Assembly: GCA_007922305.1 (NCBI GenBank)
Contig: ML677373.1
Coordinates: 10,280,127 to 10,344,126, forward strand
Reading direction: 5' to 3'
Length of the DNA stretch: 64,000 nucleotides
Source of the DNA: Dermatemys mawii
Taxonomy: Eukaryota; Chordata; Testudines; Dermatemydidae
Of the stretch, positions 44,806 to 56,711 are shown in pieces (the stretch's first letter is position 1; the number at the start of each line of letters is the position of its first letter). Made by a program: the position numbers and the translations under genes. The notes beneath the pieces were generated by a model. The model had not been told where the DNA came from and made no database searches. It was given only the letters and a program-made list of their open reading frames with translations.

Positions 44806-47800
44806 TACTGTTTAGGTCTTGAAAATGTCAGATCATCATGTTCATTTTTGTTCACACTCTGTTCATTCACAAGTCTGCAAGTGGTCTCCAACCTGCAATT
44901 ATGAAAGAATTTTTTTTCTTCTTTTGCATAGCAAGCACAGCAAGAAGCATCTCAGTCTGATGTATTGTTTAGGACTGCTGTGCTGTATGCTTATAAGCAG
45001 AGGCTTTGATTAATATGCTCTTATGTTTGTTGCTTAGATCTTATTTTAGATAGAGGCAGGAAAGTAATTAAGAATTTGGCAGCTTGCCAATTTACATATG
45101 GGACTTGCTCTGAATATTACAGCCACTGTTGGTATGCCAAATGTCTAGAGCCGTTGTCATAGAGGGATCGGGGAGGAGGAAGACATAAAGGAGGCAGGAA
45201 TGTATTTGCATGCAGCCAATCAGCACTATGTGGTTGTTCTTTTGGCTGACTTTCAAAAAACAAGAAAAGCAGCTACAGTGCCAATTGTAGCTGGGATCTG
45301 AAGTGAAAATGTTTTGTGACAGTTGAAAGAATTTAAAGAGGAAGGAAGATCGGTTTAGTGTCAGCTGCAATTAGATAATCAAAGATTAAAAATCCTAGTC
45401 TGATTCCTTAACCTGGAGTTAAAGAGGCTGGAGATTGCCAGGAGCTGGGGGGAGCTCCCTGTGTGAAAAGGGCATTTCCAAAGCCAGCACAAGTAAGGCC
45501 TGACTGAGCTTGCAGGTTGTCTGGACTCACGCTTGCACCGAGAGATTTTCTTGGCAGCTCTACAGGATGAGTCTCACACTGTACACAGCCGACATATTGA
45601 AGCCGAGAGCCCAGGCGAACATAGATGAAGGAATAGAGACAGCTCTGCACACAATGTAGCGTCTCCTAGGATGGTTGGGCGACACCTTTCCTCAGGTATT
45701 TCATTACCCATCAGCCCCTTTTAGAGCCAAAAAAAAGCCTCCACAAGAAGCCCTGAGCAAATAGCATCTGCTTCTGTTAAATCAATTTATTACATAACAT
45801 TTCAGATACAGAGCAGCAGCACAGCGTCCTAAGCTTTTGGCTGCATTTCAGGTTTGATAAAATGGCGTCCTCGCAGAAAAGAGCTGTTTGCTAAAGATAT
45901 GCTGCACTGAGCAGAAAATTGAATTATTTGTCATTATTGACTATTGTTTTTGTTTTAGAGAGTTAGCAGTTAGTGGAATCCCCACCAATAATGAAAAATG
46001 CTCTTTTTTCTGCTTGTTTTTCTTGATGCATTTTAAAGGCTCTTGTATCGGAGGAAATGAGCTGCATTTTAATGTCATGGTGCAGAAAATTAAACTAGAG
46101 TAACATGCTTTTTGTACTCATTTACTAATTTTTATTTTTTTTTTAAAGTTCTATTCAATTCTCTTATCTCAACTATCTTCCCACACTTCATGTTTTTCTA
46201 TCACAGTTTGGCAGGTCAAGCATTTATGCAGTAACTGTTCTTTGGAAGAAATTTTGGACACAATACTTTCAAGAATTCATCTTGGGACTTTAAATCTAAG
46301 AATAGTTGTAAATTGGCTTCCTGAGCGCCTTCAAACGTACAACAGTTTTTAAATTTGCCCAAACCTCAAAACATAAAGATTGATGGAATTAGACAAAATC
46401 TGCTAATGTTGTTAAACATATCTGACAATCCAACTAATAGCACTTGAATTGAGATGTTTTTCCTACTCTGTTGCATCTTATTCTTTAAAATGAATGTTCC
46501 AAGACTATTTTTTGCAGTATAAAAATTAGATTACATTTGATGTAGGCTTTTAAATGCCTTTCTGACAAGTCCTATTTATTTTATTAACATTTATTGTAAT
46601 GCTTTAAGAATGCCATAAAGATGTCCAGTTGAATCACTACAGGGAGCTACTTCTTATTTTGGGAAAGAAGTAGTTGTCCTTTTTTTGACTTGCCTGATCA
46701 GGATACATAACCTTTATCTCATTAGTACTGTGATTTAAAATCCTCAGCAGGACTGATGTCATGGGCTTTAGTCATTGCTTGCAAAATGAACCAATTAATT
46801 GAGTTTTTATTATGTTGGCTGAACAAAGAATTCAAACGTAGAATAAGATTTTCTTGTAATGAGAGAGAGTTTTGTTTTCATCTTTAAAAGTTTATTTTTT
46901 GGATTTTGTTTTGGTTGGGGTGTTTTGGTTAAGAGGGAGAGAGGTTTTAGAAATGAACTTGGGCTTTTCAATTTTTTTCTTTTTTAAATCTGTTAATGCG
47001 CAACTATAAAGAATCTGTGCCAGTCTCTGACATTTCATCCAATTCCCCCACCCCATCCCCCATACACACACAATGTTTTGTAAATTAGTTGAATCTTTCA
47101 TTATGGTTGAAATTTATTAGGTGTAATTTGTTTGAACTGTGTGCAGTGAACAAATAGAAATTTGGGAGATATGGATAGTGTACTTATTTTTCTAGAATAG
47201 AATGCAAGGTTGAAAAGAAATAGTTTATTTAAACGACTACGTATCACTGGAGGGTAACTTTTGAGTAGACTGCATGATATGTAGAATGGGTGTTCTGTTT
47301 GTTAATGAGTTTATGGATAAACGAAGCTTTTCTTCATTTCTTGCTCTTCTCAGAGTCTGTATTTGTTATTTGTCTACTTTTGATAGTGCTGCCAGACTCA
47401 AAACTAATATTTGAATTGTTCAAGCTAATTATGGGCTGTTGGAGGGGGAAAAAAGCTTCTATTTTGAATGAGTAACTAAATCGAAGTTTTAAGTATATTT
47501 CACCACAGTTCTTAATGTTAAAAAATGTTGTCTGTCTTTTACTGTATGTAAGGAAGGGATGTGATTATTGGTGACACTGCTTAAAGCTATGCATGTTGGA
47601 GGTATGCTGCCATCAAGCTTTCTCAGTTCAGCTTTCCTAATGAACCATTAATCCTGAACAGCAGCATGCCTGCTATTTCCAGTCCTGGGCTGTTTCTCAG
47701 CAGAAACTTCTCATGGTGCCATTTTGCAGGTGGCTTTTTGGAGTATAGAAATGGCCACCAAGAAATGACAACCTCAGTTTTAAATTGTTCCCAAAGGTGA

Positions 47801-47929
47801 AATATTGATGGATGAATTTAGCGTACAACATAGTAGCTGTTAAATTACATCTGTCTGAAATATATAGCTAAAATTATTTGCGTCCTCAAGATCATTTCCT
47901 TTATTTGATCTCATTTTGATTGTTGCATT

Positions 47930-48022
47930 TAGTGTGTGGGTGTTGGGTGGTGTTGCTGGCCTGTGATTTATAGGAGGTCAGACTACTCTGTCTGGCCTTA
48001 AGCTCTGAGACTCTGTTTTATT
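47930..48022 (+). repeat. CR1 3' tail fragment
   Basis: The words 'tgggtggtgttgctggcctg', 'tttataggaggtcagactac' and 'tctggccttaagctctgag' match the CR1 3' UTR sentence found before the terminal repeats in sauropsids. It is short and diverged. Confidence 0.5.
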
Positions 48023-48065
48023 TTCCTTCATTCTAGGGTACTAGAAGTAATTTGTAACATTTAGT

Positions 48066-48195
48066 CCCTCCTTGACAGCTCACTTGCTGTGTGACCTTGT
48101 GTAGGTTAATCTCGAAGTGCCTCAGTTTTTTTCTTATCTGTGAAATGGGTATAATACTGACAGGATGTTGTGAGACTAAATGTGGAAAGCATTTA
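48066..48195 (+). repeat. MIR-type SINE
   Basis: The MIR core appears in order: 'cacttgctgtgtgaccttgt', 'gtaggttaatctcgaagtgc', 'ctcagtttttttcttatctg' and 'tgaaatgggtataatactga'. Confidence 0.65.
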
Positions 48196-48711
48196 AACTT
48201 ACAGAACAAACATATTCTAGAATTCCACAGTAATTGTTATAGTACAATTTTTCCTTTCCGGTTGACTACATATTAAATTTTACTTTGCAAGTGAACTATA
48301 TTGTGAACAGGGGTGCAAATCCAGACTTAACACACAGCAACGTTTAAAAATCTGTTCCATCTTCAATGACCTATCAAGGCTGATGCTCAAACTAGTCTGT
48401 TCCATGCTCAGGACTCCTGGACATCAGATTCCTACAGCAGACTAATTTCCTGTTCCCCTTGCACTAAGTATTTGTCATCAGTTTGCAGGGTAAGTATGGA
48501 ATCCAGACAGCAAATAAATGAAATAGTAATTCATGTTCCCATATTAAGTTTTGTAATGTTCTTTTCACTTTTGAGTCCTAATGTTTCTTTTAAAAACCAA
48601 AACTTTTGGCAGTGCTTAAGAACTATACCCTGTGTTTGTCTTTAGATTGTAAACCCTTTAGTGCAGGGATTGTGTGTTTTCTATATTTGTACCTTGCTCA
48701 GCTAGAGAATA

Positions 48712-49222
48712 AATGGACACAAATCTGACAGTAATCATTACATTCAAAAACCAGTACGAGAACACTTCAACCTCTTTGGTCACTCAATAGCAGACTTGAA
48801 GGTGACAATTTTACAACAGAAAAACTTCAAAAACAGACTCTGAGAAGCTGCTGAACTGGAATTAACTTGCAAATTGAATACCATTCATTTAGGCTTGAAT
48901 AGAGACTGGGAGTGGCTGGGTCATTACACAAATTGAATCTATTTCCCCATGTTAAGTATCCTCACACCTTCTTGTCAACTGTCTGATATGGGCCTTCTTG
49001 ATTATCATTACAAAAGTTTTTTTTTCTCCTGTTGATAATAGCTCATCTTAATTAAATAGCCTCTTAGAATTGGTATGGCAGCTTCCACCTTTTCATGTTC
49101 TTTGTATGTGTATATATATCTTCGTACTGTATGTTCCATTCTATGCATCTGATGAAGTAGGCTGTAGCCTACGAAAGCTAATGCTTAAATACATTTGTTA
49201 ATCTCTTCAGGTTCCTTCCATA
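48712..49222 (+). pseudogene. Penelope-like element 3' part, forward copy
   Basis: The frame begins 'NGHKSD'-like (from 'aaatggacacaaatctgaca'), then 'IQKPVREHFNLFGHS', 'NFKNRLREAAELELTCKLNT' and 'IHLGLNRDWEW'. This is the C-terminal half of the PLE GIY-YIG endonuclease, truncated 5' of the YIG motif. The non-coding tail then runs 'tcctgttgataatagctcat', 'ttagaattggtatggcagct' and 'catctgatgaagtaggctgt' to 'tctcttcaggttccttcc'. It interrupts an older repeat relic ending at 48711. It is the only one of the five copies without an inverted arm. Confidence 0.75.
49149..49186 (+). ncRNA. best-preserved hammerhead-like ribozyme motif
   Basis: The boxes lie in order with canonical spacing: CTGATGA (49149-49155), stem II GTAGG…CCTAC with loop CTGTAG (49157-49172), GAAA (49173-49176), then stem III GC-TAAT-GC closed by A49176-T49185. 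The cleavage triplet is CTT, which fits NUH, with cleavage predicted after 49186. Relative to the other copies (GTGGG/CCCAC), one stem-II pair has changed from G-C to A-T on both sides, which preserves pairing. Stem I is weak: T49148 can pair with A49187, but beyond that no continuous helix is evident. Self-cleavage is therefore inference. Confidence 0.5.
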
Positions 49223-49269
49223 TATACAGTTCTATAATTTTATGATTCTTTGTGATGGAGATATTCCTA

Positions 49270-49970
49270 ACACATGCTGTGGAGATTGTGACACCTTAGA
49301 GACTATCTAGTCCATTCCTCCCCCACCCCCACCACCCCTCTGCCGCCCAATCCCCCCATACACACACACAAACACACCACCTCTCCATGCTGAGGTGGGA
49401 CCAAGTATACCTAGACATCCCTGACAGGTGTTTGTCTAATCTGTTCTTAAAAACCTGTAGTGACGGGGATTACACAACCTCCTTTCGTAACCTATTCCAG
49501 TAGTTAACTATCCTTACAGTTAGAAAGTTTTTCTTAATGTCTAACGTAATCTCCCTTGCTGCAGATTAAGCCACCACTACTTGTCCTATCTTCAGTGGAC
49601 ATGGATAACTATCCTCTATAACAGCCTTTAACATATATGAAGACTATTATTAGGTTCTCCCTCAGTCTTTTCTCAACTGAGCATACTGAGTTGTTTTTAA
49701 AATGTTCCTCATAGGTCATGTTTTATGAAGTTTTTTGTCATTTTTGTTACTGTCCTCTGGAGTCTCTCCAATTTGCCCACATCTTTCTTAAAGTATGGCA
49801 CTCAGAACTGGACACAGTGTTCCAGATGAGGCTTCATAAGCAAATAGAGCAGAACTGTTATCTCATGTCTTTCATATGAGACTCCTGTTAATACACCCCA
49901 GAATTATATTTGCCTTTTTCACAACTGCATTACATTATTGGCTCATATTTGTGCTAGGTAGAATTTTATT
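49270..49970 (-). repeat. CR1 LINE, antisense, 3' region
   Basis: Read on + strand, the words 'ctgttcttaaaaacctgtag', 'acctattccagtagttaact', 'tctcccttgctgcagattaa', 'tgtcctctggagtctctcca', 'cagaactggacacagtgttc' and 'ccccagaattatatttgcct' are the familiar reverse complement of a CR1 3' coding and UTR region. A C/CA-rich simple repeat interrupts it at about 49318-49378. No open frame survives. Confidence 0.75.
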
Positions 49971-50467
49971 TTTTAATTTTAGAATTTCAGCAGGTAATAC
50001 CAGTTTATTATTAAGCCTTTTTTTAGATTTTTATCAATGTATCGGTTGGTCGAACTAGAGAGATGTCAGACAATTAAGTGATTGTAGACGTTGAGATTCA
50101 AAAAGTTTAAGCTTTATAACTGTTAAAACACAAATTGTTAACATCATTTGTCAAAATATTTTTTAAAAAAACCTTAAATCAAACTCTAATAAATTCTACA
50201 GCAGCATTTTTCTTTGTTTTTATGACAGGTGATGGAAAGAGTTGTGTAGTACCATTAAATTGACTATGATCATGAGCATAGAAGTGAATCATTGGCAGTG
50301 GTTTACTCAAAAAGGAAATGATCATTGCAGTTGTGGTTTACATACTGTATAAATCTTTTCTCAGTCTGTGTGTACTTGATAAGCTGTAAGCATGTACTAA
50401 AAGGTTGCTAGGCAGAATGGAGTTTACCGATAGACCATTTGGCATTTTCCATTGACTCTGTCTATTT

Positions 50468-51261
50468 CAGTGATCTCAAACCTTTTAAGGCCCAAGATCA
50501 CTTTTTGAATTTAAAGGTAACTCAGAATCTACCCTATCTCTTCCTCAAAGCCCCACCCCACTCACTCCATCCCCCTCTCTCTGTCGCTCAGTCTCCCCCA
50601 TCTTCACCAGCTTTCACCGGTATGGGGTTGGGGTTCAGGCTTTGGGCTGAGCCTGGGTTGGGGTGTTGGGGTACAGGAGGAGATCGGGGTGCAAACTCTG
50701 AGAGGGAGTTTGGGGCAGGAGGAGGCTTCGGGTTACGGTAGAGTGTTGGGGTGCAGGAGTGGGTACAGGGTGTTGGCTCTCGGAGCGGGTAAGAACTGAC
50801 TCTGGGAGGAGGCTCAGGGCTGGGGTTTGGGGTGTGGCCTCCTGCTGGACAATACTTACCTCCAGCGGCTGCTGGTCCGTGGTGCAGCATTGTTGCTGCT
50901 AAGGCAGGCTCCCTGCCTACCCCGCTCCACGCCGCTCCCAGATGGGGCCAACGCGCCCCTGTGGCCCCTGGGGAGGGGGGCATGTGGCTCTGTGTGCTGC
51001 CCTTCTCTGCAAGTGCTGCCCCTTTAGCTCCCGTTGACCACAGCTCCCCATTCCCAGCCAATGGGAGCTCTGAGGGTGGTGCTTTCAGGCAGGAGCAGTA
51101 TGCAGAGGAAAACCCCTCCCTGCTGCAGGGCTGCACTGACCGCTTCCGGGAGGCGGGTCAGGCAGGGAGTCTGCGTTAGCAACAACCCCGCTACACCACC
51201 AGAGCTCGCGATAGACTGGGAGATCCTCTAGAATCGACCAGTCAACCATTGGTGATGACTG
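50468..51261. mobile_element. non-autonomous hAT-like element, about 794 bp
   Basis: The left end CAGTGATCTCAAACCTTTTA and the reverse complement of the right end, CAGTCATCACCAATGGTTGA, are diverged hAT-type termini. Flanks gtctattt and ctctatat match at 6 of 8. The interior is a series of 'ggggttggggtgcagg' units and GC-rich text common in reptile hAT elements, with long overlapping chance frames (up to 182 codons on the minus strand) that show no domain. Confidence 0.6.
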
Positions 51262-51937
51262 CTCTATATTCTGACTGGTAAATGGTGTTTCAGTCAGCAG
51301 CATGTTTCATTTTATCACTACAAATTAGAAATTATACATCACTGCTTTATTTCCTTTTTTACATGCTGATTCAATAAACTATAACTTGTATCCTAATACT
51401 AGATCTAGCAACTTAGAAGTTAACATATTTTAGAGGCTATAATGAATAGTAATGGTACAAATGTAAGAACACAAACATGGGCCTATACAGTACACTGATT
51501 TTAGAAAGAGAGACCTTTTCTTGGCTATTTTCGGTAATGAGACTATTTCACTTTGGCTGCGTAGTTGTGGGGTCTATTTGGTTTTTGTGTTAAATCCATT
51601 CAAGCAAAATTGTTGTTAGTAGTCTACCTTTGAAGCATTTTCCTTGGTTTTAACTTGGCTTACATAAGGTACACAGCTGTATAGAGCTGGCTATACATAC
51701 ATTCCTGGTTGGGATAGATGATTGGTTTTTTGTTAACAATATAATTGTGTATCTTGTAAAGAGTTTAGTCTGCTTTAAAGTAAAGTATATTGGAAAGGCA
51801 AAGAATAATTGTGACTTCCAGCATTCAACATTTGCATGTATGCACAATGGTTTTCCTCTCAATCCAAACTACAGTTTAGAGAGACTGTTCTACAAGTTGC
51901 CTCTATTCATAGCTCTCTGATCACACTAGCTATACGG

Positions 51938-52260
51938 GAGGGGTTCTCAATCTTTGTTGGCTTGAGACCCCTTTTTGCTGTGCCGCATCCGCTGCCACCC
52001 CCGGGGTATGTCCACCGAAAAGCCGCCAAATTTAACTCTTCTGGTTTCGGCAGCATTTCAGTGGACACTCAGTGTTTCTCTGTGTGTCTGCCGAAATGCC
52101 CTGAAAGTGGAAGAGTTCCACTTGGCGGCTTTTCGGTGGACATGCTCCCTCATTCAGAGCATCGCCGAAATGCTGCTGAATGCAACGGGAGCTCGCAACC
52201 CCCCTGGAATCGCCCCACAACCCTCAGAGGGGTCACAATCCCCGGTTTGTGGAACCGCCG
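51938..52260. mobile_element. non-autonomous hAT-like element, 323 bp
   Basis: The left end GAGGGGTTCTCAATCTTTG and the reverse complement of the right end, CGGCGGTTCCACAAACCGGG, correspond to CAGTGGTTCTCAAAC. The flanks ctatacgg (51930-51937) and ctatgcag (52261-52268) match at 6 of 8. The interior repeats 'ccgaaatgc' and 'ccaccgaaaagccgccaa' words, with no transposase. Confidence 0.6.
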
Positions 52261-53746
52261 CTATGCAGGATAAAATTCCTGTTATGAGAAAATATAGGGG
52301 AATAATTGCACTCATGTCTTTTGTACAATACAATCAGGATAGATAACAATATCTAAGACTTTACAACTTGAAATAAGCTTAACGTGACTAACTGTGGCTT
52401 CTCTCAGGTTATTTAACTTAGTGCACTCTAGTGAAGAGCCAGGTCGTCAGAAGGATTTGGTTATATTTTTGTGTTAGCTTTATATGGTGGAGGAGCACGA
52501 TGGGAACGGGACAAGAGGACAGGGAGCTGAGAAGGCTGGTGCTCCATTTTAAGGATAAGTACAAAGATAATATTTTTTTTTTTTTTTTGGTTTTTGAGAC
52601 AATTGGATTGTAATTACCAGTCTAAAAATTATATTCAAGTGCCACCTAAATCATTTAAGAGCTATTTAATACGTATTATTGAGTGACATAAACAGACTCT
52701 TCTTTAGAACTACTTACCTTGCTCTACAAAAAACATTAGTTATAACTATGCTCAGAAATTATTGTTATAATTGCATTAAAATATAGTTCTGTATTTTCTG
52801 TGTATGGTTCTTAGAGAGTTTAGCAATGAAAGAAAACTAAATGAGCAATGAATGTAGTGTTTTGACACCATTCATATTTATCAGTAATAGCTCTTTGAAT
52901 ATTTCATATGAGGAAATATTTTAATTTTATGTGGCTTTTTTTTGTTGAACTGCTGTTTTTCATAGTTGACCGAAAAGGGCGGGGAGGAACGGAGTCAAAA
53001 TAACTAAAATGTTAACAAAATATCAACACTTCATATAGTATTCGTCTCTTTCCAGTTATTTTCAGAGTGCAGATACAGTTTTCTTAAATCTTTTTTTTAA
53101 TTGCTTATTTCTGGTGCAGAGATATTGTGACTTAGAGACCAATAATTTAAAATTGGTAAGGTTTTATTTTTGGAAGCCCCATCAAAGGAGACATTTAAAA
53201 TTAAACCAGGTAAAGCATTAGAAAACTTGTTACTGTAGGGACCATCCCACACTGGCAAGCGGATAGATTAGATGATCTGATTATATTTTTTTCCTCTCAA
53301 ATCTACTTTTTGGATTCTGTACATGTATACTGTGCCTCAATATAACCTGTTTGTTGTCTTTAATCTATATGTTTTTCACTGGTTTATCGGTTTCTACTAG
53401 TATACCAAAAGACGCAAAATATTTATAACTTCTGGTCCATTCTGAAACAAAACTTCTCTGTGTAAAATATTTGTAAAATGTTAAATATGAACTTGATAAT
53501 GTGGGAGATACATTATGATCAAACTCTTTATAGAAAACCGTTTTTAAACAAATATGTAAGGTACTTATTGTGATGCGCAAAATTATCTTATATACTATTT
53601 TAAAAATAGTATTCTCAGTTTCAGTGTAATTTGGAATTTATGTAGAGTATGGTGGTATAAATGAAAAAGTAAAATGTATTTAGTGATGTTATTTTAATAG
53701 AATTTGAATGACAGACTAATTTTGAGTCTTGTTTAATCCTTTTCAG

Positions 53747-56344
53747 ATCTTAGTCACAGTGGTTTGGGAGACCATTATGAAAATTCACACTGGGGACAGC
53801 AGCCCACTTTCAGAAGTGAAGCCAACTGTAGCTGGGATAAAGTGATAATAGACAGGACTGACAAGGAAGCGTGGCCTTCCATTACAGGAACTGAGACTGA
53901 ATCTGCTTCAGAATGTACTACAGAAACTGACTCTGCCTCCAATTGTGGTTCAGAGAACAGTAGCATGGCTACAGGGAGTGCCCAAGGCAACTTCACTGGA
54001 CATACAAAGAAAACTAATGGCAATAATGGCACCAATGGAGCACTCATCCAAAGCACTTCTAACCAGAGTGCCCTTGGAGCTGGTGGAGCAAATGGTAATG
54101 GAAACTCAGCCAGAGTGTGGGGTATGGCCACAGGCTCCAACTCTGGCCTAGCTCACTGCTCTGCCAGTGGTGGGGATGGAAAGATGGACAACATGATTGC
54201 AGATGGTAGAAGTCAGAATTGCTGGGGTGCTTCCAACTCAAATGCTGGCATTAATCTTAACCTTAACCCTAATGCCAATCCAGCTGCCTGGCCTGTACTC
54301 GGACATGAAGGAACTGTGGGAGCAGGCAACCCTTCCAGTATTTGTAGTCCAGTCAGTGCCATAGGTCAGAATATGGGCAACCAGAATGGTAACCCAACAG
54401 GCACCTTAGGTGCTTGGGGAAACTTGCTGCCGCAAGAGAGCACAGAACCACAAACGTCCACTTCTCAGAATGTGTCTTTCAGCGTACAACCTCAGAACCT
54501 TAACACTGATGGACCAAATAACACTAACCCCATGAACTCTTCACCAAACCCTATCAATGCAATGCAGACTAATGGACTGCCAAACTGGGGGATGGCTGTT
54601 GGTATGGGGGCCATCATCTCGCCCCACCTGCAAGGCCTTCCTGGTGCTAATGGAACATCAGTTTCTCAAGTCAGTGGGGGCAATGGTGAAGGAATGGGTA
54701 GTTCGGTATGGGGAATATCCCCAGGTAATCCTGCCACAGGAAATAGCAATTCTGGGTTCAGTCAGGGGAATGGAGACACTGTGAACTCAGCATTAAGTGC
54801 TAAACAGAATGGATCCAGCAGTGCTGTGCAGAAGGAAGGAAATGGAGCAAGTGCATGGGATTCAGGACCTCCTGCTGGTCCTGGGGTACTAGCATGGGGC
54901 AGGAGCAGTGGCAACAGTAGTGTTGGTAGCATGCATTCTGGAGCTTGGGGCCACCCCAACCGTAATGCCAGTAATGGTGTTAATGGTGAATGGGGCAAGC
55001 CCCCAAATCAGCATTCCAATAGTGACATCAGTGGTAAAGGATCAGCAGGGTGGGATAGCCCTAGTGTTACCAGCCAGAATCCTGCCATGCAGCAGGGCAA
55101 TGAACAAATAAACTCTTGGGCCAAAGCTGCAGCATCTGTCACCACAGCTAGTGAAGAAAGTAATGACAGTGGTGGAGGTCAAAATGAGAGCAACACTGGG
55201 AGAGAAGGAGCAGGAGAGGCCAGAAGGAGAGACAAAGGGGTGATAGACCAAGGGCAAGTCCAGTTGCCAAGGAATGACCTTGACCCAAGAGTTCTGTCCA
55301 ATACTGGCTGGGGACAGACTCCTGTAAAGCAAAACACTGCCTGGGAATTTGAAGAATCCCCAAGGTCTGAACGAAAGAATGACAATGGAACAGAGGCCTG
55401 GGGTTGTACAGCTTCTCAGTCTTCAAACTCAGGGGGGAAGAATGATGGGTCCATCATGAACAGTACAAATACCTCTTCAGTATCTGGGTGGGTCAACTCT
55501 CCACCCTCAGCTGTTCCAACAAATACAGGTTGGGGAGACAACAACAACAAAGCCCCAAACGGCCCAGGGGGATGGGGAGAATCAGCTAGCTCTTCTGCTG
55601 TCAATGCTGCTGCTGCTACTGCTGCCAAAAGTGGCCACGCTTGGAGTGGGACCGCAAATCAGGAGGACAAATCACCTACATGGGGTGAACCTCAGAAACC
55701 CAAATCTCAAAATTGGGGAGATGGACAGAAATCAAATCCAGGCTGGACTTCAGGAGGTGGAGATTGGACTGAGTCATCATCTGTCCCTGGACACTTGGCT
55801 GAGGGGAAGAAGAATGGATCTGGATGGGATGCTGACAATAGATCAGGGTCAGGTTGGAATGATACTACAAGGTCTGGGACCAGTGGATGGGGAAATGGCA
55901 CAAACACCAAGGCTAATACAGGTACAAGTTGGGGAGAATCTCTAAAACCTAGCGCTCAACAGAATTGGGCTAGTAAACCCCAGGACAACAATGTGAGTAA
56001 CTGGGGAGGAGCCGCTTCTGTTAAACAGACTGGGTCAGGATGGGTTGGTGGGCCAGTGCCACCCAAACAAAAAGATAGCAGTGAGGCAACTGGCTGGGAA
56101 GAGCCTTCTCCACCATCCATTCGCCGTAAGATGGAAATTGATGATGGTACCTCAGCTTGGGGCGATCCAAACTACAACAACAACAAGACTGTAAACATGT
56201 GGGATAGAAACAACCCAGTAATTCAGAGCAGTACCACAACCAACACCACCACTACTACTACCATTATCAACACAAATATGGCTGAGCCTCAGCCATCGCA
56301 CCAGTCAAGTGCCCAGCCGAACCGGTCCCCGCTGCTTGGTCCAG
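53747..56344 (+). CDS. TNRC6C: TNRC6C giant coding exon B (GW/WG Argonaute-binding region)
   Basis: This 2598-bp exon encodes about 866 residues with no stop, from acceptor 'tccttttcag' to donor CAG|GTATGA at 56345. Both junctions are phase 1. Joined to exon A, the split codon becomes GAT (…QTQT-D-LSHSGLGDHYENSHWG). I count about 36 Trp, roughly 26 of them next to Gly (VWG, NWG, GWG, SWGE), in Ser/Asn/Gly-rich spacers. This is the Argonaute-hook region of GW182 proteins, which insert Trp into pockets on the AGO PIWI domain. The paralogue is TNRC6C by 'MATGSAQGNFTGHTKKTNGN', 'GINLNLNPNANPAAWPVLGH' and 'NDLDPRVLSNTGWGQTPVKQ'. 'PPSIRRKMEIDDGTSAWGDP' (near residue 783 counted from 53764) is shared by all TNRC6 proteins. 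The ATG at 53965 corresponds to the Met of the short human isoform, from memory. UBA, PAM2 and RRM parts lie downstream. A Thr tract ends the exon. Confidence 0.97.
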
Positions 56345-56711
56345 GTATGAAACAAGTTTCATTTTCTTTTTAAGACCCAAGTAGGATACAGTGGAAATAA
56401 ATCTTATTTTACGCACTTACACACACACACACAGTCTTTGAAGACACATACACATTCTAATAACGGTGTGATTTCAGTGTTTTTAATTAATATGAATAAT
56501 AGTATAAAATGAGATCTGTTTGGCATTTCCTATTTATTTAAATTTAGTGTGATTTAAGAATTTGTTCCATTTTTCAGGTAAGTTTTAAAAAAGTATTTCA
56601 GATAGTGCAATTGTGTGGGATGTCTTTACTAAAATAAAAAATATTACGTTCTCACCTGCAGAGCCCCCAGATGACATACTTTTCCAGCTGGAAAACTTCC
56701 GATCTGAGGGA

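Larger units (their letters stand above)
23030..53746 (+). other. TNRC6C: TNRC6C large intron between exons A and B
   Basis: This intron of about 30.7 kb runs from donor GTAAGA (23030) to acceptor 'taatccttttcag' (ending 53746). Recognised repeats are listed separately. I see no gene or clear repeat in 23030-24140, 25700-28465, 33725-38155, 39495-42160 (apart from a short repeat relic at 40225-40295), 43296-44370, 44810-47925, 49975-50460, 51270-51925 and 52270-53746. Simple runs include (AAAT)n near 35843 and T-runs at 34049 and 52570. 48640-48711 ('attgtaaaccctttagtgca') is an old repeat relic cut by a PLE insertion. Confidence 0.88.

Noticed and set aside
50588..51136. 182-codon minus-strand frame rich in Pro and Ala.
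   Set aside because: It lies within the GC-rich hAT-like element 50468-51261; long frames are expected from low stop density there.
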